A DNA stretch of 64,000 nucleotides from Erwinia persicina NBRC 102418 (GCF_001571305.1 NZ_BCTN01000015.1:62001-126000); one strand, 5' to 3'; positions 1 to 10,265 are shown, counted from the stretch's first letter. Notes: generated from the sequence alone by a model not told the origin. Program-made: numbers and translations.

Positions 1-201
1 GGCCAGCCTGCGGGGTTCGAGCAGCAGGATCCGCCCGTCAAATCCGGCCTGCTGCAGGATCTGTAGCGGGAGCCAGGTGGATTTTCCCGCCCCGGTGGGC
101 GCGGCCAGTAACACCTGCGATGACGTCTGCAATGCCGCTAACAGCTCGGGTAGCACGGCACTGACCGGTAATAAACTCACGTTTTTGCTCCATAACAGCA
201 T
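1..201 (-). CDS. hrpB: ATP-dependent RNA helicase HrpB, N-terminal part (runs off the window)
   Basis: The first 67 codons of a DEAH-box helicase read leftwards from an ATG at 199-201 and continue beyond position 1. The start (MLLWSKNVSLLPVSAVLPEL) is followed by a Walker A motif APTGAGKST and the stretch LLLEPRRLA, which is motif Ia of the HrpA/HrpB family. E. coli HrpB begins in nearly the same way a few residues later, so the true start could be slightly downstream. It is divergent from sfsA. Only the first part of helicase domain 1 is visible; its function in E. coli is not well defined. The identity is secure from sequence and synteny. Confidence 0.93.
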   Translation of the reverse strand, partial: MLLWSKNVSLLPVSAVLPELLAALQTSSQVLLAAPTGAGKSTWLPLQILQQAGFDGRILLLEPRRLA

Positions 202-437
202 GGTCTAATTCTTGCGGGCATTGTAGCATCCTCCGGGGCAGATTGACCGGGGGGCCGCAGGTGTTTACCGCCTTGCGTTCCCCGTCATCTGCCTGTCATA
301 TCAATGCGCAACGCTACGCAGTCTGTACTGCTGAAGCCGCGTAATTTTCGGGTCACTGCCCGTCGGCGTGTCGTGTGAATAGTGTCACGCCACGCCAGCA
401 GGAGTTAACGGGCGGAAAATGACGATAAGGAATTCCT

Positions 438-1142
438 ATGGAGTTTAGTCCCGGACTGCAGTCAGCGACGCTGGTTAAACGCTATAAGCGCTTTCTGGCA
501 GATATTGTCACACCGGAAGGAGAAGCCCTGACCATCCACTGTGCGAACACCGGTGCCATGACCGGTTGCGCCACGCCGGGTGACATCGTGTGGTATTCAA
601 CATCGGTCAGTCTGACGCGGAAATATCCGCACAGCTGGGAACTGACGAGAACCCAGGAGGGACACTGGATCTGCGTCAACACCCTGCGCGCTAATGCCCT
701 GGTGCGGGAAGCACTTACCGCCGCGACGATTCCGGAGTTATCCGGATACGATACGCTGTTACCGGAAGTAAAATACGGTAGTGAAAACAGCCGCATTGAC
801 TTCCTGTTACAGGCAGATAATCGCAGTAACTGCTATATTGAAGTCAAATCCGTGACGCTGTTACAGCAGGGTAAAGGGTATTTTCCGGATGCGGTGACCG
901 AGCGTGGCCAGAAGCATTTGCGCGAACTGATACAAATAGCGCAATCTGGCCATCGGGCGGTACTGTTCTTCGCCGTTCTGCATTCGGGGATTGAGGACGT
1001 TTCCCCGGCGCGTCATATTGATGCACGCTACGCGGAACTACTGGCACAGGCACAACAGAGCGGGGTTGAACTACTCTGCTATAAGGCGCAGTTATCACCG
1101 GAGGGGATCCGCCTGCACAGGCCCCTGACGGTGGAGTTGTAA
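438..1142 (+). CDS. sfsA: Sugar fermentation stimulation protein SfsA
   Basis: A 234-residue protein collinear with E. coli SfsA over its whole length. The N-terminal OB-like part includes YKRFLADI and [16 protein letters not shown]. The C-terminal nuclease-like fold carries SRIDFLLQ and [10 protein letters not shown], where the Asp, Glu and Lys resemble a PD-(D/E)XK active site, followed by [16 protein letters not shown]. It was found as a factor that stimulates maltose metabolism genes and may bind DNA; its molecular role remains uncertain. The start is supported by an AAGGA ribosome site at 426-430. In E. coli the thpR (ligT) gene lies between hrpB and sfsA; here it is absent. Confidence 0.96.
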   Translation: MEFSPGLQSATLVKRYKRFLADIVTPEGEALTIHCANTGAMTGCATPGDIVWYSTSVSLTRKYPHSWELTRTQEGHWICVNTLRANALVREALTAATIPELSGYDTLLPEVKYGSENSRIDFLLQADNRSNCYIEVKSVTLLQQGKGYFPDAVTERGQKHLRELIQIAQSGHRAVLFFAVLHSGIEDVSPARHIDARYAELLAQAQQSGVELLCYKAQLSPEGIRLHRPLTVEL

Positions 1143-1450
1143 AATGTAGCGCGGTTTGCTTTTATACGGCCACCCAGCGGGCATTAAGTGACTGAGTCAA
1201 TACAGGAAACTGATGCTGTTGCGGTGCCGGATGAATGAACAGGGCGCGCGCTAAATACGCTTTTCCTCACAGGCTTGTCAAGTCATGTTCAGGAATAATT
1301 GCTAACCTTGACCGCTTCTGTTATTTATAGCGGCCTGTTTTTTTCCCCACCGTGGGATCGATACCCGAATATGTCGGGTTGCAGGGTAGCTGCCAACGCC
1401 CTGCAGCTTAAAGATGAAGGGTGTAGTGCGTGTTATCCAGGAGAAACAAC
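1143..1450. other. sfsA-dksA intergenic region (308 bp) with a possible dksA promoter
   Basis: No gene is seen here. A sigma-70-like promoter for dksA can be proposed: TTGCTA at 1299-1304 and TATTTA at 1322-1327, separated by 17 bp, which would give a 5' untranslated region of roughly 115 nt. A T-rich run follows at about 1338-1345. A short frame at 1299-1487 runs into dksA out of frame and looks non-coding. The promoter call rests only on matching boxes and is tentative. Confidence 0.4.
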
Positions 1451-1906
1451 ATGCAAGAAGGGCAAAACCGTAAAACATCGTCCCTGAGTATTCTCGCCAT
1501 CGCTGGGGTGGAGCCGTACCAAGAGAAGCCAGGCGAAGAGTATATGAACGAAGCCCAGCTGGAGCACTTCAAGAAAATCCTTGAAGCCTGGCGCAACCAG
1601 CTTCGGGATGAAGTGGATCGCACTGTTTCGCACATGCAAGATGAAGCCGCTAACTTCCCGGATCCCGCTGACCGCGCCACTCAGGAAGAAGAGTTTAGTC
1701 TTGAACTGCGCAACCGCGACCGTGAGCGCAAGCTGATCAAAAAGATCGAGAAGACGCTGAAGAAAGTGCTCGATGACGATTTTGGCTACTGTGAATCCTG
1801 TGGCGTTGAAATCGGTATTCGTCGCCTTGAAGCGCGTCCTACTGCTGATCTTTGTATTGACTGCAAAACGCTGGCGGAAATCCGCGAAAAACAAATGGCC
1901 GGTTAA
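1451..1906 (+). CDS. dksA: RNA polymerase-binding transcription factor DksA
   Basis: 151 residues, the same length as E. coli DksA and almost identical to it. DksA enters the RNA polymerase secondary channel and, with ppGpp, adjusts transcription of rRNA and amino acid genes. The coiled-coil tip carries the two acidic residues of NFPDPADRA (DxxD) needed for activity. The C-terminal four-cysteine zinc finger is visible as CESCG and CIDC. The start at 1451 is preferred over an upstream in-frame ATG at 1430 because it has AGGAGA at 1438-1443 and matches the family start MQEGQNRK. gluQ follows 69 bp downstream, as in E. coli. Confidence 0.98.
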   Translation: MQEGQNRKTSSLSILAIAGVEPYQEKPGEEYMNEAQLEHFKKILEAWRNQLRDEVDRTVSHMQDEAANFPDPADRATQEEEFSLELRNRDRERKLIKKIEKTLKKVLDDDFGYCESCGVEIGIRRLEARPTADLCIDCKTLAEIREKQMAG

Positions 1907-1975
1907 CGGCGCATTGATTGTGCAGTGGAGCTGGAAACGGCTCCCGTTTCCGCTTCACTGCCGATCTTTTCTATT

Positions 1976-2884
1976 ATGTCATCATCGTATATTGGGCGTT
2001 TCGCCCCTTCCCCGTCCGGCGACCTGCATTTCGGTTCTTTAATAGCGGCTTTAGGCAGTTACCTTCAGGCTCGTGCTGAAAAAGGTCTCTGGCGCGTGCG
2101 CATTGAAGATATTGATCCCCCTCGTGAAGTCCCCGGCGCCGCCACGCGTATTCTGCATCAGTTAGATCATTACGGCCTGGAATGGGACGGCGAGGTGCTG
2201 TGGCAGTCTCAGCGCCACGATGCTTATCGCGCGGTGCTTAATGACCTGCAACAGCAGGGCCTCAGCTACTACTGTACCTGTACCCGCCGCCGCATTCAGC
2301 AGGCCGGAGGGCACTATGACGGCCATTGTCGCACGCTGGGCCACGGCCCGGAGCGGGCAGCCGTGCGGCTTAACGTCGATCATCCTGTGACGGCGTTTGA
2401 GGATGGCGTGCGCGGCAGGGTCAAGGCTGACCCGCAGCTGGCCCATGAAGATTTTATTATCCACCGCCGTGACGGACTGTTTGCTTATAACCTGGCGGTG
2501 GTGGTCGATGATCATTTTCAGGGGATCACCGAGATCGTGCGCGGTGCGGACCTTATCGAACCGACCGTGCGCCAGATGACGCTGTACCATCTGCTTGGCT
2601 GGGATATCCCCCGACATCTGCATTTGCCGCTGGTGCTGAATCACGATGGCAACAAACTGTCCAAACAAAATCATGCTCCCGCCCTTCCCGGCGGCGATCC
2701 CCGCCCGCCGCTGGTGGAAGCCCTGCGTTTTCTCGGTCAGCCGGTGCCGACAGGCTGGCAGGATCTGACCACTGAAAAGCTGTTACAACAGGCGATCGCT
2801 CACTGGGCGTGCGCAAATATTCCAATTAATGATGCAAGGCTGGCGCATACGGCGACTTCGGCATTCTCAAACGGTTCACTCTGA
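1976..2884 (+). CDS. gluQ: Glutamyl-Q tRNA(Asp) synthetase
   Basis: About 302 residues. This truncated glutamyl-tRNA synthetase paralogue attaches glutamate to the queuosine base at the wobble position of tRNA(Asp), and lacks the anticodon-binding domain. Visible class I motifs are [14 protein letters not shown] (HIGH-type) near the N terminus and KLSKQ (KMSKS-type) near residue 230. A zinc site is suggested by YYCTCTRRR plus the downstream GHC. The start MSSSYIGRF aligns with the family; an in-frame ATG at 1925 would add 17 unconserved residues. It lies between dksA and pcnB as in E. coli. Confidence 0.96.
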   Translation: MSSSYIGRFAPSPSGDLHFGSLIAALGSYLQARAEKGLWRVRIEDIDPPREVPGAATRILHQLDHYGLEWDGEVLWQSQRHDAYRAVLNDLQQQGLSYYCTCTRRRIQQAGGHYDGHCRTLGHGPERAAVRLNVDHPVTAFEDGVRGRVKADPQLAHEDFIIHRRDGLFAYNLAVVVDDHFQGITEIVRGADLIEPTVRQMTLYHLLGWDIPRHLHLPLVLNHDGNKLSKQNHAPALPGGDPRPPLVEALRFLGQPVPTGWQDLTTEKLLQQAIAHWACANIPINDARLAHTATSAFSNGSL

Positions 2885-2932
2885 GCTATGATTAGCCGCT
2901 GTTTTTACCGACCAGATTTCATTGTCACTATC

Positions 2933-2945
2933 GAGGTGTCCCATT
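2933..2945 (+). promoter_or_regulatory. Ribosome site and AUU initiation codon of pcnB
   Basis: GAGGTG at 2933-2938 lies 4 bases before ATT at 2943-2945, and no ATG, GTG or TTG falls at the conserved protein start. AUU starts are rare (infC and pcnB in E. coli) and are discriminated against by IF3, so they limit translation. Spacing and alignment decide this start; the regulatory reading comes from E. coli. Confidence 0.8.
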
Positions 2946-4364
2946 TTTACCCGAGTTGCTAATTTTTGCCGTAAAGTCCTCAGTCGTGAGGTGGTGGCGC
3001 CTACCGTAATCGAGGAAGTGCGTCAGATGGCCGTCGTTCCGCGTGACGCCCATAATATCTCACGCAAGGACATCAGTGAAAATGCCCTCAAGGTGCTGTA
3101 TCGCCTGAACAAAGCCGGCTATGAAGCCTATCTGGTCGGCGGTGGCGTGCGCGATTTGCTGCTGGGTAAAAAACCGAAAGATTTCGATGTGACCACCAAC
3201 GCCACCCCGGACCAGATGCGTAAGCTGTTCCGTAACTGTCGCCTGGTCGGCCGCCGTTTCCGCCTGGCACACGTGATGTTTGGCCCAGAGATCATTGAAG
3301 TTGCCACCTTCCGTGGTCACCACGAAGCCGAACAGCCAGTGACCGAAGACCGTAACAGTTCACAGCGCGGCCAGAACGGAATGCTGCTGCGGGATAACAT
3401 CTTTGGCTCGATTGAAGATGACGCACAGCGGCGTGACCTGACCATCAACAGCCTCTACTACAGCGTGGCCGATTTTACGGTGCGCGATTATGTCGGGGGA
3501 CTGAGCGATCTGCAGCAAGGTATTATCCGCATGATCGGTGACCCGGAAACTCGCTATCGCGAAGATCCCGTGCGTATGCTGCGCGTGGTGCGCTTTGCCG
3601 CCAAGCTGGATATGAGCATCGCAGCTGAAACCGGTGAACCCATCCCACGTCTGGCGACCCTGCTGAATGATATCCCGCCCGCGCGCCTGTTTGAGGAAAC
3701 CCTGAAACTGTTGCAGGCGGGCTACGGTCACAGCACCTATCTGAAACTGCGCGAATATCAGCTGTTCCAGCCGCTGTTCCCGATCCTCACCCGTTACTTT
3801 ACCGAACAGGGTGACAGTAATATGGAGCGGATGATCCTGCAGGTGCTGAAAAATACCGATAACCGCATCCACAATCAGATGCGTGTTAACCCGGCGTTCC
3901 TGTTTGCCGCCATGTTCTGGTACCCGCAGCTTGAAGCCGCGCAGAAAATTGCCCAGGAGAGCGGGCTTGCCTACTACGACGCCTTTGCGCTGTCGATGAA
4001 CGACGTGCTGGATGAAGCCTGCCGTTCTCTGGCCATCCCGAAACGAATTACCACCCTGGTGCGTGATATCTGGACGCTGCAGCTTCGCCTGTCACGTCGC
4101 CACGGCAAACGCGCCTGGAAGCTGATGGAGCATCCTAAGTTCCGCGCCGCCTACGACCTGCTGGCCCTGCGTGCCGAAGTGGAAAAAAACCACGAGCTGC
4201 AGCGTCTTACTACCTGGTGGAGTGAATTCCAGGTGTCTGCACCGCCGCAGCAGAAAACCATGCTCAACACCCTGGGTGACGATCCGGTTCCGCGCCGTCG
4301 CACCCGCCGTCCGCGCAAACGCGTGCCGGGCGCACCACGCCGTGACCAAAATAACGACGCATGA
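2943..4364 (+). CDS. pcnB: Poly(A) polymerase I, probable AUU start
   Basis: About 473 residues. PcnB adds 3' poly(A) tails that promote RNA decay and controls ColE1-type plasmid copy number. The nucleotidyltransferase head shows [22 protein letters not shown] with the catalytic DxD. The body matches E. coli PcnB throughout, and the basic tail is [13 protein letters not shown]. The reading frame could start at a TTG at 2922, but the family start ([15 protein letters not shown]) begins at codon ATT 2943-2945, preceded by GAGGTG at 2933-2938 with good spacing. E. coli pcnB is known to use AUU, so the rare start appears conserved. It overlaps folK by 4 bp. Confidence 0.95.
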   Translation: MFTRVANFCRKVLSREVVAPTVIEEVRQMAVVPRDAHNISRKDISENALKVLYRLNKAGYEAYLVGGGVRDLLLGKKPKDFDVTTNATPDQMRKLFRNCRLVGRRFRLAHVMFGPEIIEVATFRGHHEAEQPVTEDRNSSQRGQNGMLLRDNIFGSIEDDAQRRDLTINSLYYSVADFTVRDYVGGLSDLQQGIIRMIGDPETRYREDPVRMLRVVRFAAKLDMSIAAETGEPIPRLATLLNDIPPARLFEETLKLLQAGYGHSTYLKLREYQLFQPLFPILTRYFTEQGDSNMERMILQVLKNTDNRIHNQMRVNPAFLFAAMFWYPQLEAAQKIAQESGLAYYDAFALSMNDVLDEACRSLAIPKRITTLVRDIWTLQLRLSRRHGKRAWKLMEHPKFRAAYDLLALRAEVEKNHELQRLTTWWSEFQVSAPPQQKTMLNTLGDDPVPRRRTRRPRKRVPGAPRRDQNNDA

Positions 4365-4840
4365 TCCGCGTCTATCTGGCACTGGGCAGTAATCTGGCCG
4401 ACCCGTTGCATCAGGTGCACTCTGCACTGCATGCGCTGGCGGCCATACCTGATACCACGCTGGTTGCCACCTCGTCGCTTTACCGCACGCCCCCCTACGG
4501 CCCACCGGATCAGCCTGATTTTCTCAATGCTGCCGTGGCGCTGGATACCCGTCTGGACGCCGAAACCCTGCTGAACCATACCCAGCGTATTGAGCTGGAG
4601 CAGGGACGCGTGCGTAAAGCCCACCGCTGGGGGCCGCGCACCCTCGATCTGGATATCATGCTGTTTGGTGAGCAGACGCTGAGTACGCCACGTCTGACAG
4701 TACCGCACTACGATATGCTCAACCGCGCATTTATGCTGTTGCCGCTGCTGGAGATTGCTCCGGCGCTGTGCCTGCCGGACGGCACGCGGCTGGCCGATAT
4801 CCTTGCCCGGCTTGATACCGGGGCTATCTCCCGCTGGTAA
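4361..4840 (+). CDS. folK: 2-amino-4-hydroxy-6-hydroxymethyldihydropteridine pyrophosphokinase
   Basis: 159 residues, the normal HPPK size. It transfers pyrophosphate from ATP to 6-hydroxymethyl-dihydropterin in folate synthesis, in the cytosol. The HPPK signature is visible as [16 protein letters not shown] with the two metal-binding aspartates in DLDI. The N terminus, [14 protein letters not shown], is typical. It starts inside the pcnB stop region (ATGA overlap), so the two genes are translationally coupled as in E. coli. In E. coli a yad fimbrial cluster often lies between folK and panB; here panB follows directly after 77 bp. Confidence 0.97.
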   Translation: MIRVYLALGSNLADPLHQVHSALHALAAIPDTTLVATSSLYRTPPYGPPDQPDFLNAAVALDTRLDAETLLNHTQRIELEQGRVRKAHRWGPRTLDLDIMLFGEQTLSTPRLTVPHYDMLNRAFMLLPLLEIAPALCLPDGTRLADILARLDTGAISRW

Positions 4841-4917
4841 CCCGCCCGTTATCCCCCCTTTGCACTGCCCTTCCCTTCCTTTAAGATACGCCAACTCAGT
4901 TTTCTTAAGGTGAAATG

Positions 4918-5712
4918 ATGAAACCGACAACTGTCTCTACCCTGCACCAGTGGAAACAACAGGGGCGAAAATTCGCTTCGATCACCGCGTACGATTTCAG
5001 TTTCGCTAAACTCTTTGCCGATGAAGGCATTGAGGTCATGCTGGTCGGGGATTCACTGGGGATGGTGGTGCAGGGCCACGACTCCACGCTGCCGGTCACC
5101 GTCGCCGATATTGTCTACCATACGCAGGCGGTGCGACGCGGCAGCCCGGCAGCCCTGCTACTCGCTGACCTGCCTTTTATGAGTTATGCCACTCCGGAGC
5201 AAACCTTTGACAACGCGGCGCAGCTGATGCGTGCCGGGGCCAATATGGTCAAACTGGAAGGCGGCAAATGGCTGGCAGAGACGGTCAGGCAGTTAACCGA
5301 GCGCGCCGTACCCGTCTGTGGCCACCTGGGCCTGACGCCGCAGTCGGTCAATATTTTCGGCGGGTATAAGGTGCAGGGGCGTGACAGCGCTGCTGCTGAC
5401 CGTCTGCTGGAAGACGCACTGGCGCTGGAAGCCGCTGGCATGCAGCTGCTGGTGCTGGAGTGCGTGCCGGTGGCACTGGCACAGCGCATTACCGATGCGC
5501 TGACGGTACCGACCATTGGCATTGGTGCCGGTAACGTCACCGACGGGCAAATTCTGGTGATGCATGATGCCTTTGGTATTACCGGGGGCCATATTCCAAA
5601 ATTCGCCAAAAACTTCCTCGCGGAAGCGGGCGAAATCCGTGCCGCAGTGCGTCAGTATGTGGCAGAAGTGGCAGACGGACGTTATCCGGCTGCAGAACAC
5701 AGTTTCCAGTAA
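4918..5712 (+). CDS. panB: 3-methyl-2-oxobutanoate hydroxymethyltransferase
   Basis: 264 residues, the family length. It transfers a hydroxymethyl group from methylene-tetrahydrofolate to 2-oxoisovalerate to give ketopantoate, the first step of pantothenate synthesis. Clear family segments are [34 protein letters not shown] (magnesium-binding Asp), [11 protein letters not shown] and [15 protein letters not shown]. Two adjacent ATG codons (4915 and 4918) are available; 4918 fits the AAGG at 4907-4910 better and matches the E. coli start MKPTT. panC follows after 15 bp. Confidence 0.97.
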   Translation: MKPTTVSTLHQWKQQGRKFASITAYDFSFAKLFADEGIEVMLVGDSLGMVVQGHDSTLPVTVADIVYHTQAVRRGSPAALLLADLPFMSYATPEQTFDNAAQLMRAGANMVKLEGGKWLAETVRQLTERAVPVCGHLGLTPQSVNIFGGYKVQGRDSAAADRLLEDALALEAAGMQLLVLECVPVALAQRITDALTVPTIGIGAGNVTDGQILVMHDAFGITGGHIPKFAKNFLAEAGEIRAAVRQYVAEVADGRYPAAEHSFQ

Positions 5713-5727
5713 CCGAGGAGAAAGTCC

Positions 5728-6582
5728 GTGCTGATTATTGAAACGCTGCCCATGCTGCGCCGCGAAGTCCGTCGCTGGCGTCAGGATGGCAAACGTATTG
5801 CGCTGGTTCCTACTATGGGCAACCTGCACGACGGGCACATGACACTGGTCGATGAAGCGCGTGAGCGTGCGGATATTGTCGTGGTGTCGATTTTCGTTAA
5901 CCCGATGCAGTTCGAACGCGCCGATGACCTGGCGCGCTATCCGCGCACGCTGCAGGAGGACTGCGAAAAGCTGAACCGTCGTGGCGTTGACCTGGTCTTC
6001 TCTCCGGCCCCCGGCGACGTTTATCCGCTGGGCCTGAGTGAGCAGACCTTTGTTGACGTTCCCGTCCTGTCCACCCTGCTGGAAGGGGCCAGTCGGCCCG
6101 GCCACTTCCGGGGGGTTTCCACCATCGTCAGCAAGCTGTTTAACCTGGTCCAGCCCGATCTTGCCTGCTTCGGCGAGAAAGATTATCAGCAGCTGGCGCT
6201 GATCCGCAAAATGGTGGTGGATATGGGCTACGATATTGATATCGTCGGCGTGCCGACCGTGCGCGCTAAAGATGGCCTGGCGCTCAGTTCACGCAATGGC
6301 TACCTCACCGCCGCAGAGCGTAAGATTGCCCCCGTCCTCAGCCAGGTCATGCAGGATATCGCCGGCAAACTCAGCCAGGGCGAGCGTCACATCGAAACCC
6401 TGATCGATGAGGCAGAAAGCACCCTCAGCGAGCGGGGGCTTCAGCCTGATGGTCTGGCGATTGTCGATGCCGAGACGCTGCTGCCGCTGAATGTCGACAG
6501 CCGGCGCGCGGTGATCCTGATGGCCGCGTGGCTGGGCAAAGCGCGTCTGATTGATAACCAGCAGGTTGATCTGACCCAGTAG
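5728..6582 (+). CDS. panC: Pantothenate synthetase (pantoate-beta-alanine ligase)
   Basis: 284 residues from a GTG start preceded by GAGGAG at 5715-5720. It joins pantoate and beta-alanine using ATP through a pantoyl-adenylate intermediate. Class I nucleotidyltransferase motifs are visible: [15 protein letters not shown] (HIGH-like), [16 protein letters not shown], and ALSSRNGYL in place of KMSKS. It lies in a pan operon with panB upstream and panD 65 bp downstream; the two products of PanB/PanE and PanD meet in this enzyme. Confidence 0.97.
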   Translation: MLIIETLPMLRREVRRWRQDGKRIALVPTMGNLHDGHMTLVDEARERADIVVVSIFVNPMQFERADDLARYPRTLQEDCEKLNRRGVDLVFSPAPGDVYPLGLSEQTFVDVPVLSTLLEGASRPGHFRGVSTIVSKLFNLVQPDLACFGEKDYQQLALIRKMVVDMGYDIDIVGVPTVRAKDGLALSSRNGYLTAAERKIAPVLSQVMQDIAGKLSQGERHIETLIDEAESTLSERGLQPDGLAIVDAETLLPLNVDSRRAVILMAAWLGKARLIDNQQVDLTQ

Positions 6583-6647
6583 ACAGACGCGCCCGCTCAG
6601 GCAATACTGTCGACCGATTTTTTGAATTGACTGCAGAGTGATTATTT

Positions 6648-7028
6648 ATGAACCGTACTATGTTGCAGGGCAAACTTCACCGGGTCAAAGTGACTCAGGC
6701 TGACCTGAATTATGAAGGGTCCTGCGCCATCGACCAGGATTTCCTCGACGCTTCCGGCATTCTGCAATATGAAGCGATTGATATTTATAATGTGAACAAC
6801 GGCCAGCGCTTTTCAACCTATGCGATCGCGGCTGAACGGGGCTCAAAAATCATTTCGGTTAACGGGGCGGCCGCGCGCTGCGCCTGCGAAGGCGATTTGC
6901 TGATTATCTGCTCTTACGTGCAGATGTCCGACGCCGAGGCGCGGGAGTGGCAGCCAAAAGTGGCCTATTTTGAGGGCGACAACCAGATGAAACGCGTGGC
7001 GAAAGCCGTGCCGGTTCAGGTCGCGTAA
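6648..7028 (+). CDS. panD: Aspartate 1-decarboxylase proenzyme
   Basis: 126 residues. This pyruvoyl enzyme makes beta-alanine from aspartate for pantothenate. The proenzyme cuts itself between Gly24 and Ser25 in YEGSCAID, and Ser25 becomes the pyruvoyl group. Also visible are the catalytic-pocket Tyr of [10 protein letters not shown] and the tail [13 protein letters not shown]. coli carries a gene between panC and panD; here they are adjacent. The stop codon runs straight into an A-tract that belongs to a terminator for the opposing yadGH genes. Confidence 0.97.
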   Translation: MNRTMLQGKLHRVKVTQADLNYEGSCAIDQDFLDASGILQYEAIDIYNVNNGQRFSTYAIAAERGSKIISVNGAAARCACEGDLLIICSYVQMSDAEAREWQPKVAYFEGDNQMKRVAKAVPVQVA

Positions 7029-7063
7029 AAAAAAAAGGGCCGATCGGTCACAACGATCGGCCC
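7027..7063 (-). terminator. Intrinsic terminator for yadGH
   Basis: A perfect 10-bp stem (GGGCCGATCG at 7037-7046, CGATCGGCCC at 7054-7063) with a 7-nt loop. Read leftwards it is followed by ten U residues (A-tract 7027-7036), so it terminates minus-strand transcription from yadGH. It may also slow panD transcription from the other side. Confidence 0.88.
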
Positions 7064-7122
7064 CTGCGTTACAGGTAGGGGGTTGACCTTCTTTTCCGGT
7101 CAACCCGATAAAACAGTTTTAA

Positions 7123-7893
7123 TCAGGTCCGTAATCCACGCCCACGCTGAATCAACACCCACACCAGCGCGTAAAAGACCACGATAAACGCCACCAGCAC
7201 GCCCAGCGTAAACGCCAGCGGTACGTCATGAATCCCCAGGAACCCGTAGCGGAAGCCGCTGATCATATACACAATAGGGTTCAGCTTAGACACCATCTGC
7301 CACACCGGCGGCAGCAGGGTCAGTGAATAGAACACGCCCCCTAAATAGGTCAGCGGCGTCAGCACGAAGGTCGGGATCAGGCTGATATCGTCGAAGGTAC
7401 GGGCAAACACGGCGTTCAGCAGGCCCGCCAGCGAGAACAGGATCGCCGTCAGCAGCAGCGTCACCGCCACCATCAGCCACGAATGAACCTGAAACGGGAC
7501 GAAGAACAGCGAAATAGCCGTGACCAGCACGCCCACACAAATCCCACGCGCCACACCGCCGCCGACATAGCCGGCGATAATCACATGCGTTGGCACCGGG
7601 GCCACCAGCAGCTCTTCAATGTTGCGCTGGAACTTGGCGCTAAAGAAGGAAGAGGCTACGTTGGCATAGGCGTTGGTGATCACCGCCATCATAATCAGGC
7701 CCGGCACGATAAACTGCATATAGCTGAAGCCGTGCATTTCACCAATGCGTGAACCAATAAGGTTACCGAAGATAATAAAATAGAGCGTCATGGTGATCAC
7801 CGGCGGGACCAGCGTCTGGATCCAGATGCGGGCAAAGCGGTTCACTTCTTTACCCCAGATGCTTTTCAGCGCCACCCAATACAAATGTGTCAT
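7123..7893 (-). CDS. yadH: ABC transporter permease YadH
   Basis: 256 residues, an ABC-2 type integral membrane protein with six predicted hydrophobic segments, for example TLVPPVITMTLYFIIFG, FIVPGLIMMAVITNAYAN and LGVLVAFIVVFYALVW. The family segment RNIEELLVAPVP follows the second membrane segment. It pairs with the ATPase YadG to form an exporter whose substrate is unknown. The start overlaps the yadG stop by 4 bp (ATGA), so the two are co-translated. The C terminus ends about 60 bp from a strong terminator. Confidence 0.95.
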   Translation of the reverse strand: MTHLYWVALKSIWGKEVNRFARIWIQTLVPPVITMTLYFIIFGNLIGSRIGEMHGFSYMQFIVPGLIMMAVITNAYANVASSFFSAKFQRNIEELLVAPVPTHVIIAGYVGGGVARGICVGVLVTAISLFFVPFQVHSWLMVAVTLLLTAILFSLAGLLNAVFARTFDDISLIPTFVLTPLTYLGGVFYSLTLLPPVWQMVSKLNPIVYMISGFRYGFLGIHDVPLAFTLGVLVAFIVVFYALVWVLIQRGRGLRT

Positions 7894-8816
7894 GCTTTAT
7901 CTCCACTGTGACCGTTAACCAGGTCCACAAATAACTCCTCAAGACGGTTCGCTTTATTGCGCATACTGAGCACCTGCACCCCCTGATGGCTGAGCTGGCT
8001 GAACACGCTGTTCAGGCCCTGCTCGCGCAGCACTTCGACTTCCAGCGTTGAGGTATCCGCCAGGCGATATTTAAACCCTTCCAGCTTTGGCAGCGGGCTT
8101 TTCGGCGCGAGGTCGAGAATAAAAGTTTCTGATTTCAATTTGGAAAGCAGGCCTTTCATTGAGGTGTTTTCGACCAGCTCCCCACGCTGAATAATGCCGA
8201 TATTGCGGCACAGCATCTCGGCTTCTTCCAGATAGTGGGTGGTCAGGATAATGGTGGTGCCCTGTGCATTCAGCTCCTGCAGGAAGGTCCACATGGAGCG
8301 ACGCAGTTCGATATCCACCCCGGCGGTGGGTTCATCAAGGATCAGTAGCTTTGGCTCATGCATCAGCGCACGGGCAATCATCAGGCGACGCTTCATGCCG
8401 CCGGAGAGCATCCGTGCACGTTCGTTACGTTTTTCCCACAGATCGAGCTGTTTCAGATACTTTTCAGCCCGTTTTTGCGCCTCGATTTTTTCCACGCCGT
8501 ACAGCCCGGCCTGGCTGACCACGATCTGCAGCACGGTTTCAAACTGGTTAAAGTTGAACTCCTGCGGCACCAGGCCCAGCTGACGCTTGGCATTCACCAC
8601 GTCCTGCTGCAGGTCATAGCCAAACACCCGCACCTTTCCGGCGGTTTTATTGACCAGCGAACTGATGATGCCAATAGTGGTGGACTTACCGGCGCCGTTT
8701 GGCCCCAGCAACGCATAGAAATCACCGGCTTCAACCGTGAGATCGATTCCTTTTAGCGCCTGTACCCCACCTGCGTAGGTTTTGGTCAGCTTTTCAAGCT
8801 CCAGTGCATAAGTCAT
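7890..8816 (-). CDS. yadG: ABC transporter ATP-binding protein YadG
   Basis: 308 residues, the same length as in E. coli. It shows Walker A (LLGPNGAGKSTT), the signature ARMLSGGMKRRLMIARAL, Walker B (LLILDEPTAGVD) and the switch His in ILTTHYLEEAE. About 90 residues follow the nucleotide-binding domain, ending with NKANRLEELFVDLVNG, typical of drug/lipopolysaccharide-type ABC-2 ATPases. It energises YadH at the inner membrane; the substrate is unknown. It is transcribed divergently from can, and the promoters share the interval 8817-8924. Confidence 0.95.
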   Translation of the reverse strand: MTYALELEKLTKTYAGGVQALKGIDLTVEAGDFYALLGPNGAGKSTTIGIISSLVNKTAGKVRVFGYDLQQDVVNAKRQLGLVPQEFNFNQFETVLQIVVSQAGLYGVEKIEAQKRAEKYLKQLDLWEKRNERARMLSGGMKRRLMIARALMHEPKLLILDEPTAGVDIELRRSMWTFLQELNAQGTTIILTTHYLEEAEMLCRNIGIIQRGELVENTSMKGLLSKLKSETFILDLAPKSPLPKLEGFKYRLADTSTLEVEVLREQGLNSVFSQLSHQGVQVLSMRNKANRLEELFVDLVNGHSGDKA

Positions 8817-8860
8817 AGGTTAAAGAGTGCCCTGTTCTGTTGAGGTTTCTTGTTTGTGAT

Positions 8861-8889
8861 TTTCAATCGTGCCGCATTGCCCTATATTA
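8861..8889 (+). promoter_or_regulatory. Candidate promoter of can
   Basis: TTTTCA at 8861-8866 and TATATT at 8884-8889 are 17 bp apart, in front of the can start at 8925. Identified by eye from sigma-70 box matches only. Confidence 0.5.
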
Positions 8890-8924
8890 CTGCATCGCAT
8901 TTTGAGCAACGGGTCGACACCATT

Positions 8925-9587
8925 ATGAAAGACATTGATACCCTTATCAGCAACAATCGCCAGTGGTCACGGTTGCTGAAAGAGGAAGACCCCGGCTTCT
9001 TTGAGCGCCTTTCTCTGGCGCAAAAACCCCGTTTTCTGTGGATTGGCTGTTCTGACAGCCGGGTACCTGCCGAGCGCCTGACCGGGCTGGAACCGGGTGA
9101 ACTGTTCGTCCATCGCAATGTTGCCAACCTGGTGATCCACACCGATTTGAACTGCCTGTCAGTGGTGCAGTACGCGGTAGAGGTGCTGGAAGTTGAGCAC
9201 ATCATTATCTGTGGCCACTATGGCTGCGGGGGCGTTCAGGCCGCCGTCGAAAATCCTGAGCTGGGCCTGATCGATAACTGGCTGCTGCATATTCGCGATT
9301 TGTGGTACAAGCATAGTTCGTTACTGGGTGAACTGCCGCCCGAAAAACGTTTCGATAAACTGTGTGAAATCAACGTCATTGAGCAGGTATATAACCTGGG
9401 TCACTCGACGGTGATGCAGTCAGCATGGAAACGCGGACAAAAGGTCAATATTCATGGCTGGGTCTACGGCATCCAGGACGGTTATCTGCGCGATCTGGGC
9501 GTCAGTTCTGCCAGTCGCGAAATCCTTGAGCAGCGCTACCGCCACGGTATTGCCAATCTGCTGAACGACCCGGACCTCAACCCGTAA
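8925..9587 (+). CDS. can: Beta-class carbonic anhydrase
   Basis: 220 residues. It interconverts CO2 and bicarbonate, supplying bicarbonate for carboxylases in the cytosol. The zinc ligands of the beta class are visible: Cys42 and Asp44 in GCSDSR, and His and Cys in CGHYGCGG. The start at 8925 ([11 protein letters not shown]) matches E. coli Can; a longer frame opens at 8850 but would overlap the likely promoter. It is divergent from yadG and convergent with hpt, the same arrangement as in E. coli. Confidence 0.97.
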   Translation: MKDIDTLISNNRQWSRLLKEEDPGFFERLSLAQKPRFLWIGCSDSRVPAERLTGLEPGELFVHRNVANLVIHTDLNCLSVVQYAVEVLEVEHIIICGHYGCGGVQAAVENPELGLIDNWLLHIRDLWYKHSSLLGELPPEKRFDKLCEINVIEQVYNLGHSTVMQSAWKRGQKVNIHGWVYGIQDGYLRDLGVSSASREILEQRYRHGIANLLNDPDLNP

Positions 9588-9677
9588 GCCGCCTGTTCTG
9601 GCGGCCGCGCCAGCCCCCTCACGCGGCATAATGACAGGCAGCGTGCGGGATCACGACCAGGCGAGATATGGTATATC

Positions 9678-9696
9678 AGGCCGGAGAACCCGGCCT
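9678..9696. terminator. Hairpin between can and hpt
   Basis: A 7-bp stem (AGGCCGG at 9678-9684, CCGGCCT at 9690-9696) sits between the convergent can and hpt genes. It has no clear U-run on either side, so it may be a weak or factor-assisted terminator. Confidence 0.4.
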
Positions 9697-9728
9697 TAGT
9701 CGATTGTGCTGTGCCTACACCTTACGGG

Positions 9729-10265
9729 TTACTCGTCCAGCATCACCACTTTACCCACATAGGGCAGATGACGATAACGCTGGGCGTAATCAATCCCATA
9801 ACCCACGACAAATTCGTCAGGGATGGCAAAGCCCACATACTCAACCGGCACATCAACTTCACGACGCGAAGGTTTATCCAGCAGCGTACAGATCGCCAGT
9901 GACTTCGGCCCGCGCAGACGGAAAATTTCCCGCACTTTGCTCAGGGTGTTACCTGAATCAATAATATCTTCAACAATTAACACGTCTTTGCCACGGATAT
10001 CCTCATCCAGATCTTTCAGGATTTTCACGTCACGGGAGCTTGAGGTGCCGTTGCCATAGCTGGAGGCCGTCATAAAGTCGACTTCGTGCGACACCTCAAT
10101 CGTGCGGCACAGGTCGGCCATAAACATAAACGAGCCGCGCAGCAGGCCAACCAGCACCATCTCGCTGCCGCTGTCACGGTAGTGGTCACTGATTTGTCTG
10201 CCGAGTTCGGCAACGCGGGATTTGATCTCAGCTTCGGAGATCATCACTTCAACGGTATGTTTCAT
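9729..10265 (-). CDS. hpt: Hypoxanthine phosphoribosyltransferase
   Basis: 178 residues, nearly identical in layout to E. coli Hpt. It salvages hypoxanthine (and guanine weakly) with PRPP to form IMP. The PRPP-binding motif is [14 protein letters not shown] near residues 97-110. The N-terminal [14 protein letters not shown] and the C-terminal [16 protein letters not shown] are the family's base-binding and loop regions. The gene reads leftwards, convergent with can. In E. coli its upstream neighbour is gcd (glucose dehydrogenase), which is not present here. Confidence 0.97.
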   Translation of the reverse strand: MKHTVEVMISEAEIKSRVAELGRQISDHYRDSGSEMVLVGLLRGSFMFMADLCRTIEVSHEVDFMTASSYGNGTSSSRDVKILKDLDEDIRGKDVLIVEDIIDSGNTLSKVREIFRLRGPKSLAICTLLDKPSRREVDVPVEYVGFAIPDEFVVGYGIDYAQRYRHLPYVGKVVMLDE

